A stretch of DNA of 64,000 nt from Branchipolynoe longqiensis (taxonomy: Eukaryota; Annelida; Polychaeta; Phyllodocida; Polynoidae): NCBI GenBank assembly GCA_030323885.1, contig CM059192.1, positions 1,667,934 through 1,731,933 of the forward strand, given 5' to 3'. Of this stretch, positions 30,735-42,065 are shown in pieces. The notes under the pieces are model-generated. The model ran no database searches. It was given only the letters and a program-made list of their open reading frames with translations, and was not told the origin of the DNA. A program made the position numbers and the translations under genes. The number at the start of each line of letters is the position of its first letter. Position 1 is the stretch's first letter.

Positions 30735-31195
30735 GGTGTTGGATTGAGTGGCCGGGCAAAGTGTTGGGTTGAGTGGCCGGGCAGTGTTTTGGGTTGAGTG
30801 GCCGGGCAGAGTGTTGGGTTGAGTGGCCGGGCAGTGTGTTGGGTTGAGTGGTCGGGCAGGGTGTTGGGCTGAGTGGCCGGGCAGGGTGTGTTGGGCTGAG
30901 TGGTCAAGCAGGGTGTTGGGTTGAGTGGTTGGGCAGTGTTTTGGGTTGAGTGGCCGGGCAGAGTGTTGGGTTGAGTGGCCGGGCAGGGTGTTGGGTTGAG
31001 TGGCCGGGCAGGGTGTTGGGCTGAGTGGCCGGGCAGGGTGTGTTGGGCTGAGTGGTCAAGCAGGGTGTTGGGTTGAGTGGTTGGGCAGTGTTTTGGGTTG
31101 AGTGGCCGGGCAGGGTGTTGGGTTGAGTGGCCGGGCAGGGTGTTGGGTTAAGTGGCCGGGCAGGGTGTTGGGCTGAGTGGCCGGGCAGGTTGTTG
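30735..31195. repeat. 25-bp minisatellite, about 18 units
   Basis: Unit GTGTTGGGTTGAGTGGCCGG plus GCAGG, with TGG/GGC variants. It grades into the 57-bp array. Confidence 0.93.
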
Positions 31196-32938
31196 GGTTT
31201 ACCAGGCGGTGTACTGGGCGGTGTGTTGGGTGGGGTTACGGGTGGGATACCACCATTACCAGGCGGTGTGTTGGGCGGGGTTATGGGTGGATACACCTTT
31301 ACCAGGCGGTGTACCGGGTGTGTTTTATGGGCGGGGTATTGGTGGGATACCAGGTGGTGTACCGGGCGGTGTGTTGGGCGAGGTTATGGGTGGGATACCA
31401 CCATTATCAGGTGGTGTACCGGGCGGTGGGTTGGGCGAGGTTACGGGTGGCATACCACCATTACCAGGCAGTGTACCGGGCGGTGTGTTGGGCGGGGGTA
31501 TGGGTGGGATACCACCATTACCAGGCGGTGTACGGGGTGGTGTGTTGGGCGGGGTTATGTGTGGGATACCACCATTACCAGGTGGTGGACCGGGCGGTGT
31601 GTTGGGCGGGGTATGGGTGGGATACCACCATTACCCTTAGGTGGTGTGTTGGCGGGGGTGGAAAATTCAGGCGGTGTACCGGGCGGTGTGTTGGGTGGGG
31701 CTTATGGGTGGGATACCACCATTACCAGGCGGTGTACCGGGCGGTGTGTTGGGCGGGGTTATGTGTGGGATACCACCATTACCAGGCGGTGTACCGGGTG
31801 GTGTGTTGGGCGGGGCTATGGGTGGGATACCACCATTACCAGGTGGTATACCGGGCGGTGTGTTGGGCGGCGTTATGGGTGGGATACCACCATTACCAGG
31901 CGGTGTACGGGGCGGTGTGTTGGGCGGGGCTACGGGTGGGATACCACCATTACCAGGCGGTGTACGGGGCGTGGTGTGTGGGGCTACGGGTGGGATACCA
32001 CCATTACCAGGCGGTGTAAGGGGCGGTGTGTTGGGCGGGGTTATGGGTGTGATACCACCATTACCAGGCGGTGTACCGTGCGGTGTGTTGGGTGGGGCTA
32101 TGGGTGGGATACCACCATTACAGGCAGTGACGGGGCGGTGTGTTGGGCGGCGCTTGGTGGGATACCACCTTTACCAGGCGGTTGTCCGGGCGTGTGTTGG
32201 GCGGGGTATGGGTGGGTACCCCATTACCAGGCGGTGTACCGGGCGGTGTGTTGGGCGGGGTTATGGGTGGGATACCACCATTACCAGGCGGTGTACCGGG
32301 CGGTGTGTTGGGCGGGGGTATGGGTGGGATACCACCATTACCAGGCGGTGTACCGGGCGGTGTGTTGGGCGGGATTATGGGTGGGATACCACCATTACCA
32401 GGCGGTGTACCGGGCGGTGTGTTGGGCGGCGTTATGGGTGGGATACCACCTTTACCAGGCGGTGTACCGGGTGGTGTGTTGGGCGGGGTTTTGGGTGGGA
32501 TACTACCTTTACCAGGCGGTGTACGGGGCGGTGTGTTGGGCGGGGTTATGGGTGGGATACCACCATTACCAGGCGGTGTACCGGTGTGTGTTGGGGCGGG
32601 GTTTTGGGTGATACCACCATTACCAGGCGGTGTACCGGGCGGTGTGTTGGGCGGCGTTATGGGTGGGATACCACCTTTACCAGGCGGTGTACCGGGTGGT
32701 GTGTTGGGCGGGGTTTTGGGTGGGATACTACCTTTACCAGGCGGTGTACGGGGCGGTGTGTTGGGCGGGGTTATGGGTGGGATACCACCATTACCAGGCG
32801 GTGTACCGGGTGGTGTGTTGGGCGGGGTTTTGGGTGGGATACTACCTTTACCAGGCGGTGTACCGGGCGGTGTGTTGGGTTTACCAGGCGGTGTACCGGG
32901 CGGTGTGTTGGGCGGGGTTATGGGTGGGATACGACCAT
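31196..32938. repeat. 57-bp minisatellite, about 30 units
   Basis: Unit contains TTACCAGGCGGTGTACCGGG, then CGGTGTGTTGGGCGGGG and TTATGGGTGGGATACCACCA. The unit is 19 codons long and has no stop in any plus-strand frame, so three long frames coexist. Each unit has at least four G-runs of three or more. The joint GTGTTGGGTTTACCAGGCGG is present at both the start (31191) and near the end (32874). Confidence 0.95.
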
Positions 32939-33149
32939 AACATTAAATTCTTTATGCTTTCAGGTTTTTATTTTTTAAACCTAGTTGTAAATATGTCATA
33001 TTGTGATTTTATTGTGCAGTGCCTCAGAATGGCTCCTGCTACTGCTATTGAGGTACTCCATTAAATTTATGAGTAATACTAGTAATATTGTCTCGGTCAT
33101 GTTAGTGCACATTTAAAGGCAGGCATAATGGGATTGATTGATTGGTCGG

Positions 33150-33252
33150 TTTGTTGTTGGAGGTTTAAGTCCTGGCAACATCTAAGGTCATAACAGGATG
33201 GGTACAGACTTGTTTTGTTTGTTTGCTGCTTTACGTCCTAGCAACATATAAT
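33150..33252 (-). mobile_element. two SINE family A 3'-end fragments
   Basis: Two consecutive tails: TCCTGGCAACATCTAAGG at 33172 and TTACGTCCTAGCAACATATA at 33232. Confidence 0.7.
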
Positions 33253-33419
33253 TCTGCACCCTTACATTTTCTGATGGCATGACTCTATACCCTCAAATTG
33301 TTGCCATATCCCCCCCACCCCCCCAAAGGTTCTTCAAGGAGTCAGAGACGACAAAGCCCCCCAGACCCTCCTCCTAACCCCACCCCCCCCCCCCCGCCCT
33401 CCTGCGTGACTTCAAATTA

Positions 33420-33640
33420 TTTTCTGGTGGAAACCCTGTATTATAGACATGAGGTATAGACCTCTCAGGCAAGGAACCACATAGACAGGTGGGCGTGGAT
33501 AAGGTGATGGCATCAGTGAGTCTAGGTGGTGTAATGGTTAGCACACTGGCCCAGAATACAAGAGGTGTGGGTTCGAATCCTGCTCTAGGTGCAATATTTC
33601 CCATTTTCCTTCGCCCCCTTCCCACGATACTATCATTGCT
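33420..33640 (+). mobile_element. SINE family B copy
   Basis: tRNA-like core TAGGTGGTGTAATGGTTAGC at about 33524 and B box GGGTTCGAATCC at 33569, with the leader CTCTCAGGCAAGGAAC upstream. Confidence 0.75.
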
Positions 33641-33699
33641 CAATGAACTCTGTTACAAAAAAAGGGCTGACAAAGTCCATCAACAAATTGCTATTCCAC

Positions 33700-33855
33700 A
33701 TCTGACAAATACATTCATATCTGACAAATACATGCCCATCTGACAAATACATGCCCATCTGACAAATGCAAGCCCATCTGACAAATGCATGCCCATCTGA
33801 CAAATACATGCCCATCTGACAAATACATGCCCATCTGACAAGTGCACGCCCAGCG
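33700..33855. repeat. 19-bp minisatellite, about 8 units
   Basis: Unit CCCATCTGACAAATACATG. It is the reverse complement of the motif in the array at 36186-36540. Confidence 0.9.
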
Positions 33856-34173
33856 CTTGAAATAAAAATAGTGTGTTTATATGTATTTGTGATTCTTGTA
33901 ACCGAAAGCAACAATCAATTATTTTTAGAAAAGAATTCAACATTTATGAAAAGAAACATGGTAGGGTGTCACGATATGACAGGGGGAGTCGCTTTATTAA
34001 TTATGCACAATAAAGTGGTAGTCACTTTATTACGGGAGTCAGAATATTATCTTGCTCCGGCTTGTCTCAGACTGCACCAGAACATGCCTGAAAGACTTCC
34101 CTTTGTCCACCCTGCTTTACTTCTTTCCAGAATGTTGCGGTGCCAGCCGGAAGTCGCTGCACCGAGCTACAAC

Positions 34174-34188
34174 CATGCGCATGCGCGA
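34174..34188. promoter_or_regulatory. NRF1-like palindrome
   Basis: CATGCGCATGCGC matches the NRF1 consensus. No adjoining gene is recognised, so its role is unclear. Confidence 0.3.
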
Positions 34189-34442
34189 CTATTGAGTCCT
34201 TTAACTACAGACACGGAAGTAGGATTCTGCAAAAAGTCAACTGCCCAAAGGCATCGGCGTCCCTTAATATCCGGGTCCCACCACTGTGAATCTCAACAGC
34301 CAATCAAAAACCATTCAGCACAGTGTCCCGAAGCAGGTGGCCTTTTCATATTGATCACTTACTGTCTGATTAAAATCTGTCAGACGTGCGGGTGTTTGTT
34401 ACATAGGCATGTATTTTTCAGATTAAAATATATTTCTCAGAT

Positions 34443-36190
34443 TTGGTAAATATGTTTATTCCGCTGAATAAGTCTTTTGTCAGTGCCGAAGCACTGGTCT
34501 TCCAGCCATTTGTCAATTCAGTGTTATTTACACAAAAGGTATATAGAATAAGGTGTACAATACCTGTTGAATAGACAATTTGCACCATGTAACACAATGA
34601 AATTCTGAAACCCAAAGTTCCATAACAATATGGTACAGTAGTGTCATATAACTAGATCAATATTAGTCAGATCAATGTGAGTATTTACATAGTATTTAGA
34701 ATGTAAGCAGAAGTTATCTTCTGTATTCAGTTGGTAAACTTATAGTAAGTTTTAATGTTCGGTTGCAGCTAGGCAAGCGGTATATAAATGTTGGTTTGTT
34801 AGGAAAAATTCTAGTGTAACTCTAATGAAGCTAGTTATGTGAGTTTATGAATTATGTTGTTGGGGTGGAGTTGTTAATAGTACACTGGACCATCTGTGAC
34901 CAGTGAAGCAGTGGGACCAATCCCAGTGCATTTAGGTCTTAAATTTTACATTTTTTACCTGGACTGTCTCTGTCATCGTATATGGTTGACTGGAGATAAC
35001 AGAGGAACAGCAACAAATAAAAAAGTGGGGGCTGGGGGGGGGGGGGTGAGAAACCGAGGCTGAGGGTTTGGTGGTCTGCCACTTACTGTATGGTGACGCC
35101 ATGGAACATACTTTACTGCAACTGCATAAGGGCCTGCCCAATCCGATGTTCTCTCAGTGAGTTTTTAAATTCTAGGTAAGATGACGCTGCCCTGGTTCTG
35201 GTTGGTAGGTTGTTCCACATCATGCTGCCTTTGTAAATTGGTGCTTTAATTAGTTTGTTTGTGGAAGGCTTGGGGACTTTGAGTAGAGTGGAATCTGCCC
35301 GTCTAGTATTCCTTTTTGTGTTTTCTATATATTGGGTATCTCTGGCTCTTCTGTACATAAGTGATAGGAGATGTGAATCTCTTCCTAAATTATATCATTA
35401 TAGTCTATTATTGGTAGAACTGTCAATTTATACAGCAGTAGGGCAGTGTTTTCGCTTATGAAGCTCCGCATCTTCCTGATTGTAGTCATTTTTAGTGCCA
35501 ATGATTGAGTTAGTCTAGCCAGCTGTTGATTCCCATTTAAGGTAGAATCAATCACTGTTCCTAAGTACCTGTATGCACTTGCCTCCTTAATTTGATTTCC
35601 GCCAATATGCAGTGTTATGGGTTGTGCCCTTGCCTTCCTTGCTTTGATGCCATAAATGACAAACTCAGTTTTATTGGTGTTAAGGGATAGTTTGTTTTCA
35701 CTACACCACAGGTTAACCCTGGTCAGCACTGTCCGAACCTGATCGGTTGCTATTTGGAAATCTTTATTTTGTACTGTGAGCGCTGCATCGTCTGCAAATA
35801 ATGTGAATGTTGCATCCTCTGATACTTGGGGTAAATCATTTATAAAGATTAAAAACAGAAGGGGGCCCAGGGTTGAACCCTGAGGAACTCCAGTTTTAAT
35901 AGTCCTGATGGTTGACACAGTGTCATTAAGTTTTGTGCATTGTTTCCTATTAGTTAAGTAGTTGGCCATGAATGTATAGGTTTTCTTCCCCAATCCTGCT
36001 TTCTGGATTTTCTGCAATAGTATTCTATGGTCAATTGTATCGAAAGCTTTTTTGAAGTCGAGGTATACTGCAATTGTTAGTTCACCTTTGTCCATGTTGG
36101 TCAATAACTCATCCATAAGAGAGGCCAATGCCCTAGTTGTTGATCTGTCTTTTCTAAATCCATTTTGTTGGATGGGAATGTATTTGTCTA
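34443..36190 (-). pseudogene. LINE family 2 (jockey/CR1-like), copy A
   Basis: The RT frame (about 36190 to 35385) carries IQQNGFRKDRST, LDFKKAFDTIDH, GVPQGSTLGPLLFLIFINDLP and the active site FADDA, then NKTEFVIYG. It is 5'-truncated. An internal deletion at about 35385-35395 removes roughly 160 bp present in copy B, joining YNDII to the later RRDSHL region. The C-terminal frame 35113-35358 ends the protein, and the 3'UTR runs to about 34443. It is flanked on both sides by 19-bp minisatellites in inverted orientation. Confidence 0.88.
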
Positions 36191-36627
36191 ATGAGGGTGT
36201 ATTTGTCAGATTGGAATGCATTTGTCAGATGGGAATGCAATTTTCAGATGGGGATGCATTTGTCAGATGGGAATGCAATTTTCAGATGGAGATGCATTTG
36301 TCAGATGGGAATGCAAATTTCAGATGGGAATGCATTTGTCAGATGGGAATGCATTTGTCAGATGGTGAATGCATTTGTCAGACACGTGCACATTTGTCAG
36401 ATGTTCATACACTTGTCAGATGTGCAAACATTCTTTCAGGTCGCAGTTCATTCATCAGATGGGTATGAATTTGTCAGATGGGCATGCATTTGACAGACAT
36501 GCATATTTGTCAGCTGGTTATGCAGTTGTCAGATTATTTGTTGGGGTTTACATCCTAGCAACATATATGGTCATATCAGGATGGGGCAGTTGTCAGATGT
36601 GCAGACAGTTGTCAGACGGGGCTACTC
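36186..36627. repeat. 18-19-bp minisatellite TTGTCAGATGGGAATGCA
   Basis: About 20 units, degenerating to the right. A short SINE A tail (36537-36588) is inserted within it. The first unit overlaps LINE codons. Confidence 0.9.
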
Positions 36628-36984
36628 TGCCGTGTTACATGCCTGAATACCATTGTAAGGAAGGGCCGGCTATGTGTGATATATACCATGCAGAATTAAT
36701 GCAGCTTGTCTTAAACATCAGCGCCTTCACGATTTATAGCGTGTTGCTTAAGATGGGAAAAGGAATACGCCCCGGCAGAGGAACAAAATCACAACCACGG
36801 ACCTCATTAATATTGTCCAACTTAACAAGGCATGAACGCCCCGAGGATAGACACAATCGATACTGTGACAGTGCCAACTAAATGAAGTGCTTAAATCTAC
36901 GTCACCACCCATACAGAGTAAGACTAGCCCCATGTGCCAACAGATAAAAGCAATCATTAGACCGGCACGAAGGACGAAGAGGAG
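36628..36984. other. no gene recognised
   Basis: 36820-36930 resembles 49885-50035 (CGAGGATAGACACAATCGAT against CCAGAGATAGACACGATTGA), suggesting an unnamed dispersed repeat. Confidence 0.4.
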
Positions 36985-37370
36985 GGAGGGGATGGAGAGG
37001 GTATGGTAAGGGAGGGGAGGGGGAGGGAAGGGGTGAGGAGGGGATGGGAGGGAGGGGAGGGGAGGGGGAGGGGAGGGGGAGAGGAGGGGAGGGGAGGGGG
37101 GAAGGGAGGGGAGAGGGGGAGGAGAGGGGAGGGGGGGAGGAGGGGAGAGGAGAGGAGGGGAGGGGAGATAATGGAAGAGGGAGGAGAGGAGAGGAGGAGA
37201 GGAGAGGAGGGAGAGGAGAGGACAGGAGAGGGGAGGGGTGGGGGAGGGGGAGGGAGGGGAGGGGAGGGGAGGGGAGGGGAGAGGAGTGGAGAGCGAGAGC
37301 GAGAGGAGAGGAGAGGAGAGGAGAGGAGAGAGAAAGGGAGGGGAGTGGAGGGAGGGGAGAGAGCATAGCA
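36985..37370. repeat. purine tract (GGGGA)n
   Basis: About 385 bp almost wholly G/A on the plus strand. The Glu/Gly/Arg and Ser/Pro/Leu frames are by-products. Confidence 0.95.
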
Positions 37371-37679
37371 GGGCAGATCGCTGGACTTGTACAGATATAA
37401 TTAATAGTAGAACATAGTTCCATCTCATCCAACAAGGCCTCACAATGACCAATTAGCTTATAGTTCCGCTGAGTGATATGCCAGTGCCAAATACTCCCGT
37501 GTATGCAGACTGTGCACCGCCCCTCTGTCCGCCTGGAGGGGGAAGGGGAGGGGGGGGGGGGGTACTTCAGACTGACGCATTCTGCCCGAGGTGCCAGCCC
37601 AACTGACGAAACAGATGAGCAATAAATAACAGGGTAAGGAGACGGAGAGGGCATCTCGGCCCAGCCGCAGATTCATAGT

Positions 37680-37900
37680 CACCCGCGCCCCCAAACCTCC
37701 CACCCACCCTCAACTCCTCCCCCACCCCCAATCCCACCACACACCCTCAACCCTTCCCCTAACCTCCCTCTCTCACCCACCCCCAACCACCCACTCTCAA
37801 GCCCCCATCCCACAGCCATACCTAGCCACCCCCAACCCCTACCAGTACCACCTACTCTCAACCCCCCCACCCCCACCCACAACAAGCCACGCCTCACTCT
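37680..37900. repeat. C/A-rich (CCCACCC)n low-complexity tract
   Basis: Pyrimidine-rich on the plus strand. Confidence 0.8.
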
Positions 37901-38037
37901 ATTCAAGAATAAATAATGTAAATTGTCTGTATCTCACTCATCATCCATCTCCACACATGAGTGGTGGCGCCACCAACGCGTGCCCTACACACTAACCACT
38001 CATAGAGTAATAACTGCCTGTGTTAGTCTCACCGTTA

Positions 38038-38270
38038 AACTTGCATAGTCCGATGATTTTGAGTTTCTGTCATTTTCTGAGATAACTACATCAATATAAG
38101 GTGATCGTTGTTATAATCCACTTTACTTTAGTTTGAAACAACTTTGATTTACAATGGCCAACTTTGGAAACATTTGAAGTGTAAACACTGAGAATTAATC
38201 TTTAAATGTGTGTGTCAAAACCCTGATCCCTCTGGCTTCAGCAGTAATAGGTTCTATTACTTAGCATACA
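38038..38270. mobile_element. fragment of the TTGCATAGTCC MITE family
   Basis: Begins TTGCATAGTCCGATGATTTT; matches the left part of 19469-20448. Confidence 0.6.
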
Positions 38271-38344
38271 TAACCTTCTCTGTGGGAACAGAAACATAAC
38301 AAAGTGCCCCAGTGTCTAAGTTGGTATGTTGGTTCAAATCTACA

Positions 38345-38960
38345 TAGATGGCGCTGTGGTATAGTTCACTAGGTGGCACTGCGGTATAGTTCACGAGATG
38401 TCGCTGCGATATGGTTCACTAGGTGGTGCTGTGGTAAAGTTCACTAAATGGCTCTGTGGTATAGTTCACTAGATAGCAATGCGGCATAGTTCACTAGATG
38501 GCAATGCGGTATAGTTCACTAGATGGCGCTGTAATATAGTTAACTAGATAACGCTGCAGTATAGTTCACTAGATGGTTCTGCGGTATAGTTCACTAGATG
38601 GTGCTGCGGTATAGTTCACTAGATGATGCTGCGGTATAGTTCACTAGATGGCGCTGAGGTATAGTTCACTAGATGGTGCTGCAGTATAGTTCACTAGATG
38701 GTTCTGCGGTATAGTTCACGAGATGGTGCTGTGATATAGTTCACTAGATAGCACTAAGGTATAGTTCAGGCGTTCAGGATACCATCAAGAGAAACCTGAA
38801 ACTGAGAGACATTAGGACCGACTCATGGACACAAATCTCACAGCAGAGAGCTAAATGGAGAGCGGCAGTCAAGTAATGAAAGCAGTCTTTGTCGCATCGC
38901 GACCGACAGCATGATGATGATGATGATAGTTCACTAGATGGTGCTGTGGTATGCCATTCA
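38345..38960. repeat. 25-bp minisatellite, about 18 units, interrupted
   Basis: Unit ATAGTTCACTAGATGGCGCT plus GCGGT. Interrupted at 38771-38928 by a LINE tail, after which one more unit follows. Confidence 0.92.
38771..38928 (+). mobile_element. 5'-truncated LINE family 1 insertion
   Basis: Last 40 codons of ORF2 (LSQQRAKW-type end), stop, 3'UTR and (GAT)n. ATAGTTCA occurs on both sides, though the host repeat itself supplies that word. Confidence 0.85.
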
Positions 38961-39064
38961 GGCTGAGTGCGGTACTCAAAAACCGGAACCAGATAAGATA
39001 TCTGGTAAGTTATCTTACCGCAGGTAGATAAGCAGGATTGTGATTTCACCTGTTCATGAGATCA

Positions 39065-39165
39065 GAGCGCCTGACCAGATAAAGCACACTGAGTGTAGGA
39101 GCTCAGATGTGAGAGCTGAGTGGAGGGGCTCAGATGTGAGAGCTGAGTGTAGGAGCTCAGCTCCC
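39065..39165. repeat. 26-bp tandem repeat, about 3 units
   Basis: Unit GGCTCAGATGTGAGAGCTGA with GAGTG variants. Confidence 0.75.
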
Positions 39166-39169
39166 AACA

Positions 39170-40370
39170 AGATCAACAGTGGATGGCATGGCTGGATGCG
39201 TTGGAACTACAACAGCCAGTTGCAGGGACTGACCAGAGCCTTTCCTTCTGGTCCCTACATAAATGGAGAAGGAGGACCAGGGGCCATATGCAGGACGTGG
39301 TGTTAGCGTTGGTTGGTGTTATCTGGTAAACGCGTTTAGCTATCACCGCCCGTGTGAAGTATGTCACGCCGTATGCAGAGGCGCCTAAACGGTACGTGTT
39401 AGCTAAATGTGAATCCCTTGCGTTAAATATGATAGCATTGAATAGATTTGGGCTTAACGTAACCGTAACACCAACCTTAAACGTGCTATGAAACGGGTTT
39501 AGTGTAGCGGACCTTAAATGCGTGGTGTTAGCGTAACACCGCCCGTCGCATACAGACTTTTTGCCGCTAAACTGGAAATCCCGCCCTAAACTCATTTTGG
39601 CTCGATAACACCGCGTCCTGCATATGGCCCCAGGAGAGTATTGCTGAATCTCGTAGGGACGATCAGTAAATCTCTCTTTGGGACTGCTATCGAGAGTGAC
39701 GTGAGCAGGTTACGGGCAGCATTAGACAGTGTTGGCCATACTACAGACATGTTGGTACATGATCATCAGCAGATGATCAGTGTTGTAAACCAAACGAGGA
39801 AATACATAATGGAGAATCGCTTGGACCTCCAAGATCTCCAGAGGCACCAAGAGGCGCTGGACAGACAAGTACTGAACTTTTGTGATGATGTGACAAAATG
39901 ATCTCATAAAGTTAGTAAACTTACATTAGCAAGGTCTATTGACCAAGTTATTGAGGAACTGTATGTTGTGCATGAATCGTATTCTGCCCAGATGGATGCT
40001 TTCCTGACTCAGAGGTATGAGTTAGAGCGAGGATGGCTCACTGAGAATACATTAAGCATGCAGGAACTGAAGGAGATTCTGTTGACAATACGTAAGTCGG
40101 GTTATGAGACGTAAGTCGGGTTATGAGACCCTAAGTGCTGTATGGTATTACGAGAACTTGAGAATTGAGCAGTTATGGTCTGAAGATGGTAAATTGGTTT
40201 TTCATGTTATCCTACCTGCTGTTGGCCGAACACCATATTTACAATATAACATCTATTTCTTTCTAGTAGGAATAGATTATGATCATACTAGGATTGTCAA
40301 AGGTCACAATGATATTACTATTAATACTGATACAGGGGCTGTATTTTGGCCAGTAAATTGGAATAAGTAA
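39170..40370 (+). pseudogene. env fossil, baculovirus-F-like fusion protein of an errantivirus-type element
   Basis: A hydrophobic LLNLVG-ISKSLFG segment at about 39636-39680, followed by a long heptad-like helical region (39690-39895), fits the fusion peptide and first heptad repeat of F-type Env proteins carried by some gypsy and BEL elements. The sequence is broken in three ways: a 348-bp MITE lies just before the hydrophobic segment; a TGA at 39899-39901 interrupts the frame; and a 19-bp tandem duplication (40091-40128) shifts it. The distal part (40104-40370) ends at TAA. No transmembrane anchor is seen. It is a dead remnant, and no associated gag or pol is adjacent. Confidence 0.65.
39282..39629. 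mobile_element. 348-bp MITE in the env fossil
   Basis: Perfect inverted ends GGCCATATGCAGGACG with a following GGTGTTA, flanked by CCAGG on both sides (39277-39281 and 39630-39634). The interior has several GTGTTAGC and CGTTTA words in both orientations. Confidence 0.8.
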
Positions 40371-40426
40371 AAAGGAATAATAAGGATTCAGATATCTGCC
40401 TTCAATCACCCTTACAAGTTACAGTA

Positions 40427-40677
40427 GATTGGTTGGTTGTTGGACTTTCATGTCCTAGGAACATCGAAGGTCATATCAGGACGGGTACTGACTTGTGACA
40501 GTGCAGTCATGATGACTTTATAGTGCTGCCTCACTGGGAAATCAGGCCACTGACACCATGACCTAATATCCCACTCAGTCACATTATCCTGACACTGAGC
40601 CAACCAGTCCTTGCCTTATCTTAATAATGCCGAGCGCCTGGCTAGGAAACGACAAGTATCAATTTTTAAATCATTCA
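40427..40677 (-). mobile_element. SINE family A, head missing
   Basis: Tail and body to CAAGTATCAATTTTTAAATC, then directly joined to the LINE family 2 3' end. Confidence 0.8.
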
Positions 40678-41850
40678 TTTGGTAAATATGTTTATTCTGC
40701 TGAATAAGGCTTTTGTCAGTGCCAAAGCACTGGTCTTTCAGCCATTTTTCAATTTAGGGTTATTTACGCAAAAGGTATATAGAATAAGGTGTACAATAAC
40801 TGTTGAATACACAATTTGCAACATGTAACGCAATGAAATTCTGTAACCCAAAAGTTCCATAGCAATACGGTAAGAGTAATGTCATATAACTAGATCAATA
40901 TTAGTCAGATCAATGTGAGTATTCACATGGTATTTAGAATGTAAGCAGAAGTTATCTTCTGTATTCAGTTGGTAAAGTTGTAGTAAGTTTTAATGTTCAC
41001 TTGCAGTTAGGCAAGCCGTATATAAATGTCAGTTTTTTTAAAATATTCTTGTGTAGTTAGTTATGTGAGTCTATGAATTATGTTGTTGGGGTGGGGTTGT
41101 TAAAATACACTGGATCAGCTGTGACCAGTGAAGCAGTGGGACCAATCCCAGTGATTTCGGTCTTAAATTTTACATTTTTATTTGGACTGTCTCTGTCATT
41201 GTATATGGTTGACTGGAAAAAACAGAGGAACAGCAACAAATAAAAAATATAAAAAAACGGGGGGGGGGGGGGGGTTGAGGCTGAGGGTTCGGTGGTCTGC
41301 CACTTACGGTATGGTGACGCCATGAAACATACTTTACTGTAACTGCTTAAAGGCCTGCCCAATCCGATGTACTCTTAGTGAGTTTTTAAATTCTAGGTAA
41401 GAGGACGCTGCCCTGGTTCTGGCTGGTAGGTTGTTCCACATCATGCTGCCTTTCTAAATTGGTGCTTTAATTAGTTTGTTTGTGGAAGGCTTGGGGACTT
41501 TGAGTAGAGTGGAATCAGCCCATCTAGTATTCCGTTTCGTGTTGTCTATATATTGGATCTCTCTGGCTCTTCTGTACATAAGTGATAGGAGGTGTGAATC
41601 TCTTCTAACCATTAGATAATCTAGGTTTGCTTTGTCATGCCTTTCCTTTACACTTAGTGTTTTGCCCCAATAAATTGTTCTTAATGCCTGGTTTTGGATC
41701 CTTTGTAGCTTAGTCAGTTCCTGCTTCATGAGCAATCCATAAATTATATCATTATATTCCATTATTGGTAGAACTGTTGATATATATAGCTGTGGGGCAG
41801 TGTTGTCGCTTATGAAGCTCCGCCTCTTTTTGCCTATTGCCGTTTTATGC
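40678..41850 (-). pseudogene. LINE family 2, copy B (3' part)
   Basis: 3'UTR 40678-41330, nearly colinear with copy A. The RT C-terminal frame lies at about 41335-41762: YNDIIYGLLMKQELTKLQ, QNQALRTIYWGK, then YRRAREIQYIDN. It supplies the roughly 160 bp deleted in copy A. 5'-truncated within the RT. A poly-G run at 41261-41275 lies in the 3' region, as in copy A (35034-35046). Confidence 0.85.
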
Positions 41851-41924
41851 TAAAAAAACAAGTAACCAAAGCATATAAAACATTTCAGTGTGCATGAGAA
41901 ACAATGTTATCACTATAATTATCT

Positions 41925-42060
41925 CCAAGTTAACTCTAAAAAATAATTTACTTTGAACTAAGAAAAGTAGAATATAACAATCGATTTAACATAATTATCT
42001 AAAAAAAAAGATTGTTTAAATGGCATGAATTCAAAACCTTTAGAATATGCAAATTGGATG
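41925..42060. mobile_element. fragment of the TTGCATAGTCC MITE family
   Basis: Right-hand part (AGTAGAATATAACAATCGAT, then AATTCAAAACC). Confidence 0.5.
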
Positions 42061-42065
42061 CAGCA

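Noticed and set aside
31127..32978. Three large plus-strand frames as genuine genes
   Set aside because: All three overlap in a stop-free 57-bp satellite, so at most one could be real and no gene context is present.
33871..34449. 192-codon frame near the NRF1-like site
   Set aside because: No recognisable domain, mixed composition, and it runs into the LINE 3' end.
36748..37654. Ser/Pro/Leu-rich frames of about 240 codons
   Set aside because: Complement of the (GGGGA)n purine tract; same for 50950-51486 and 52583-53470.
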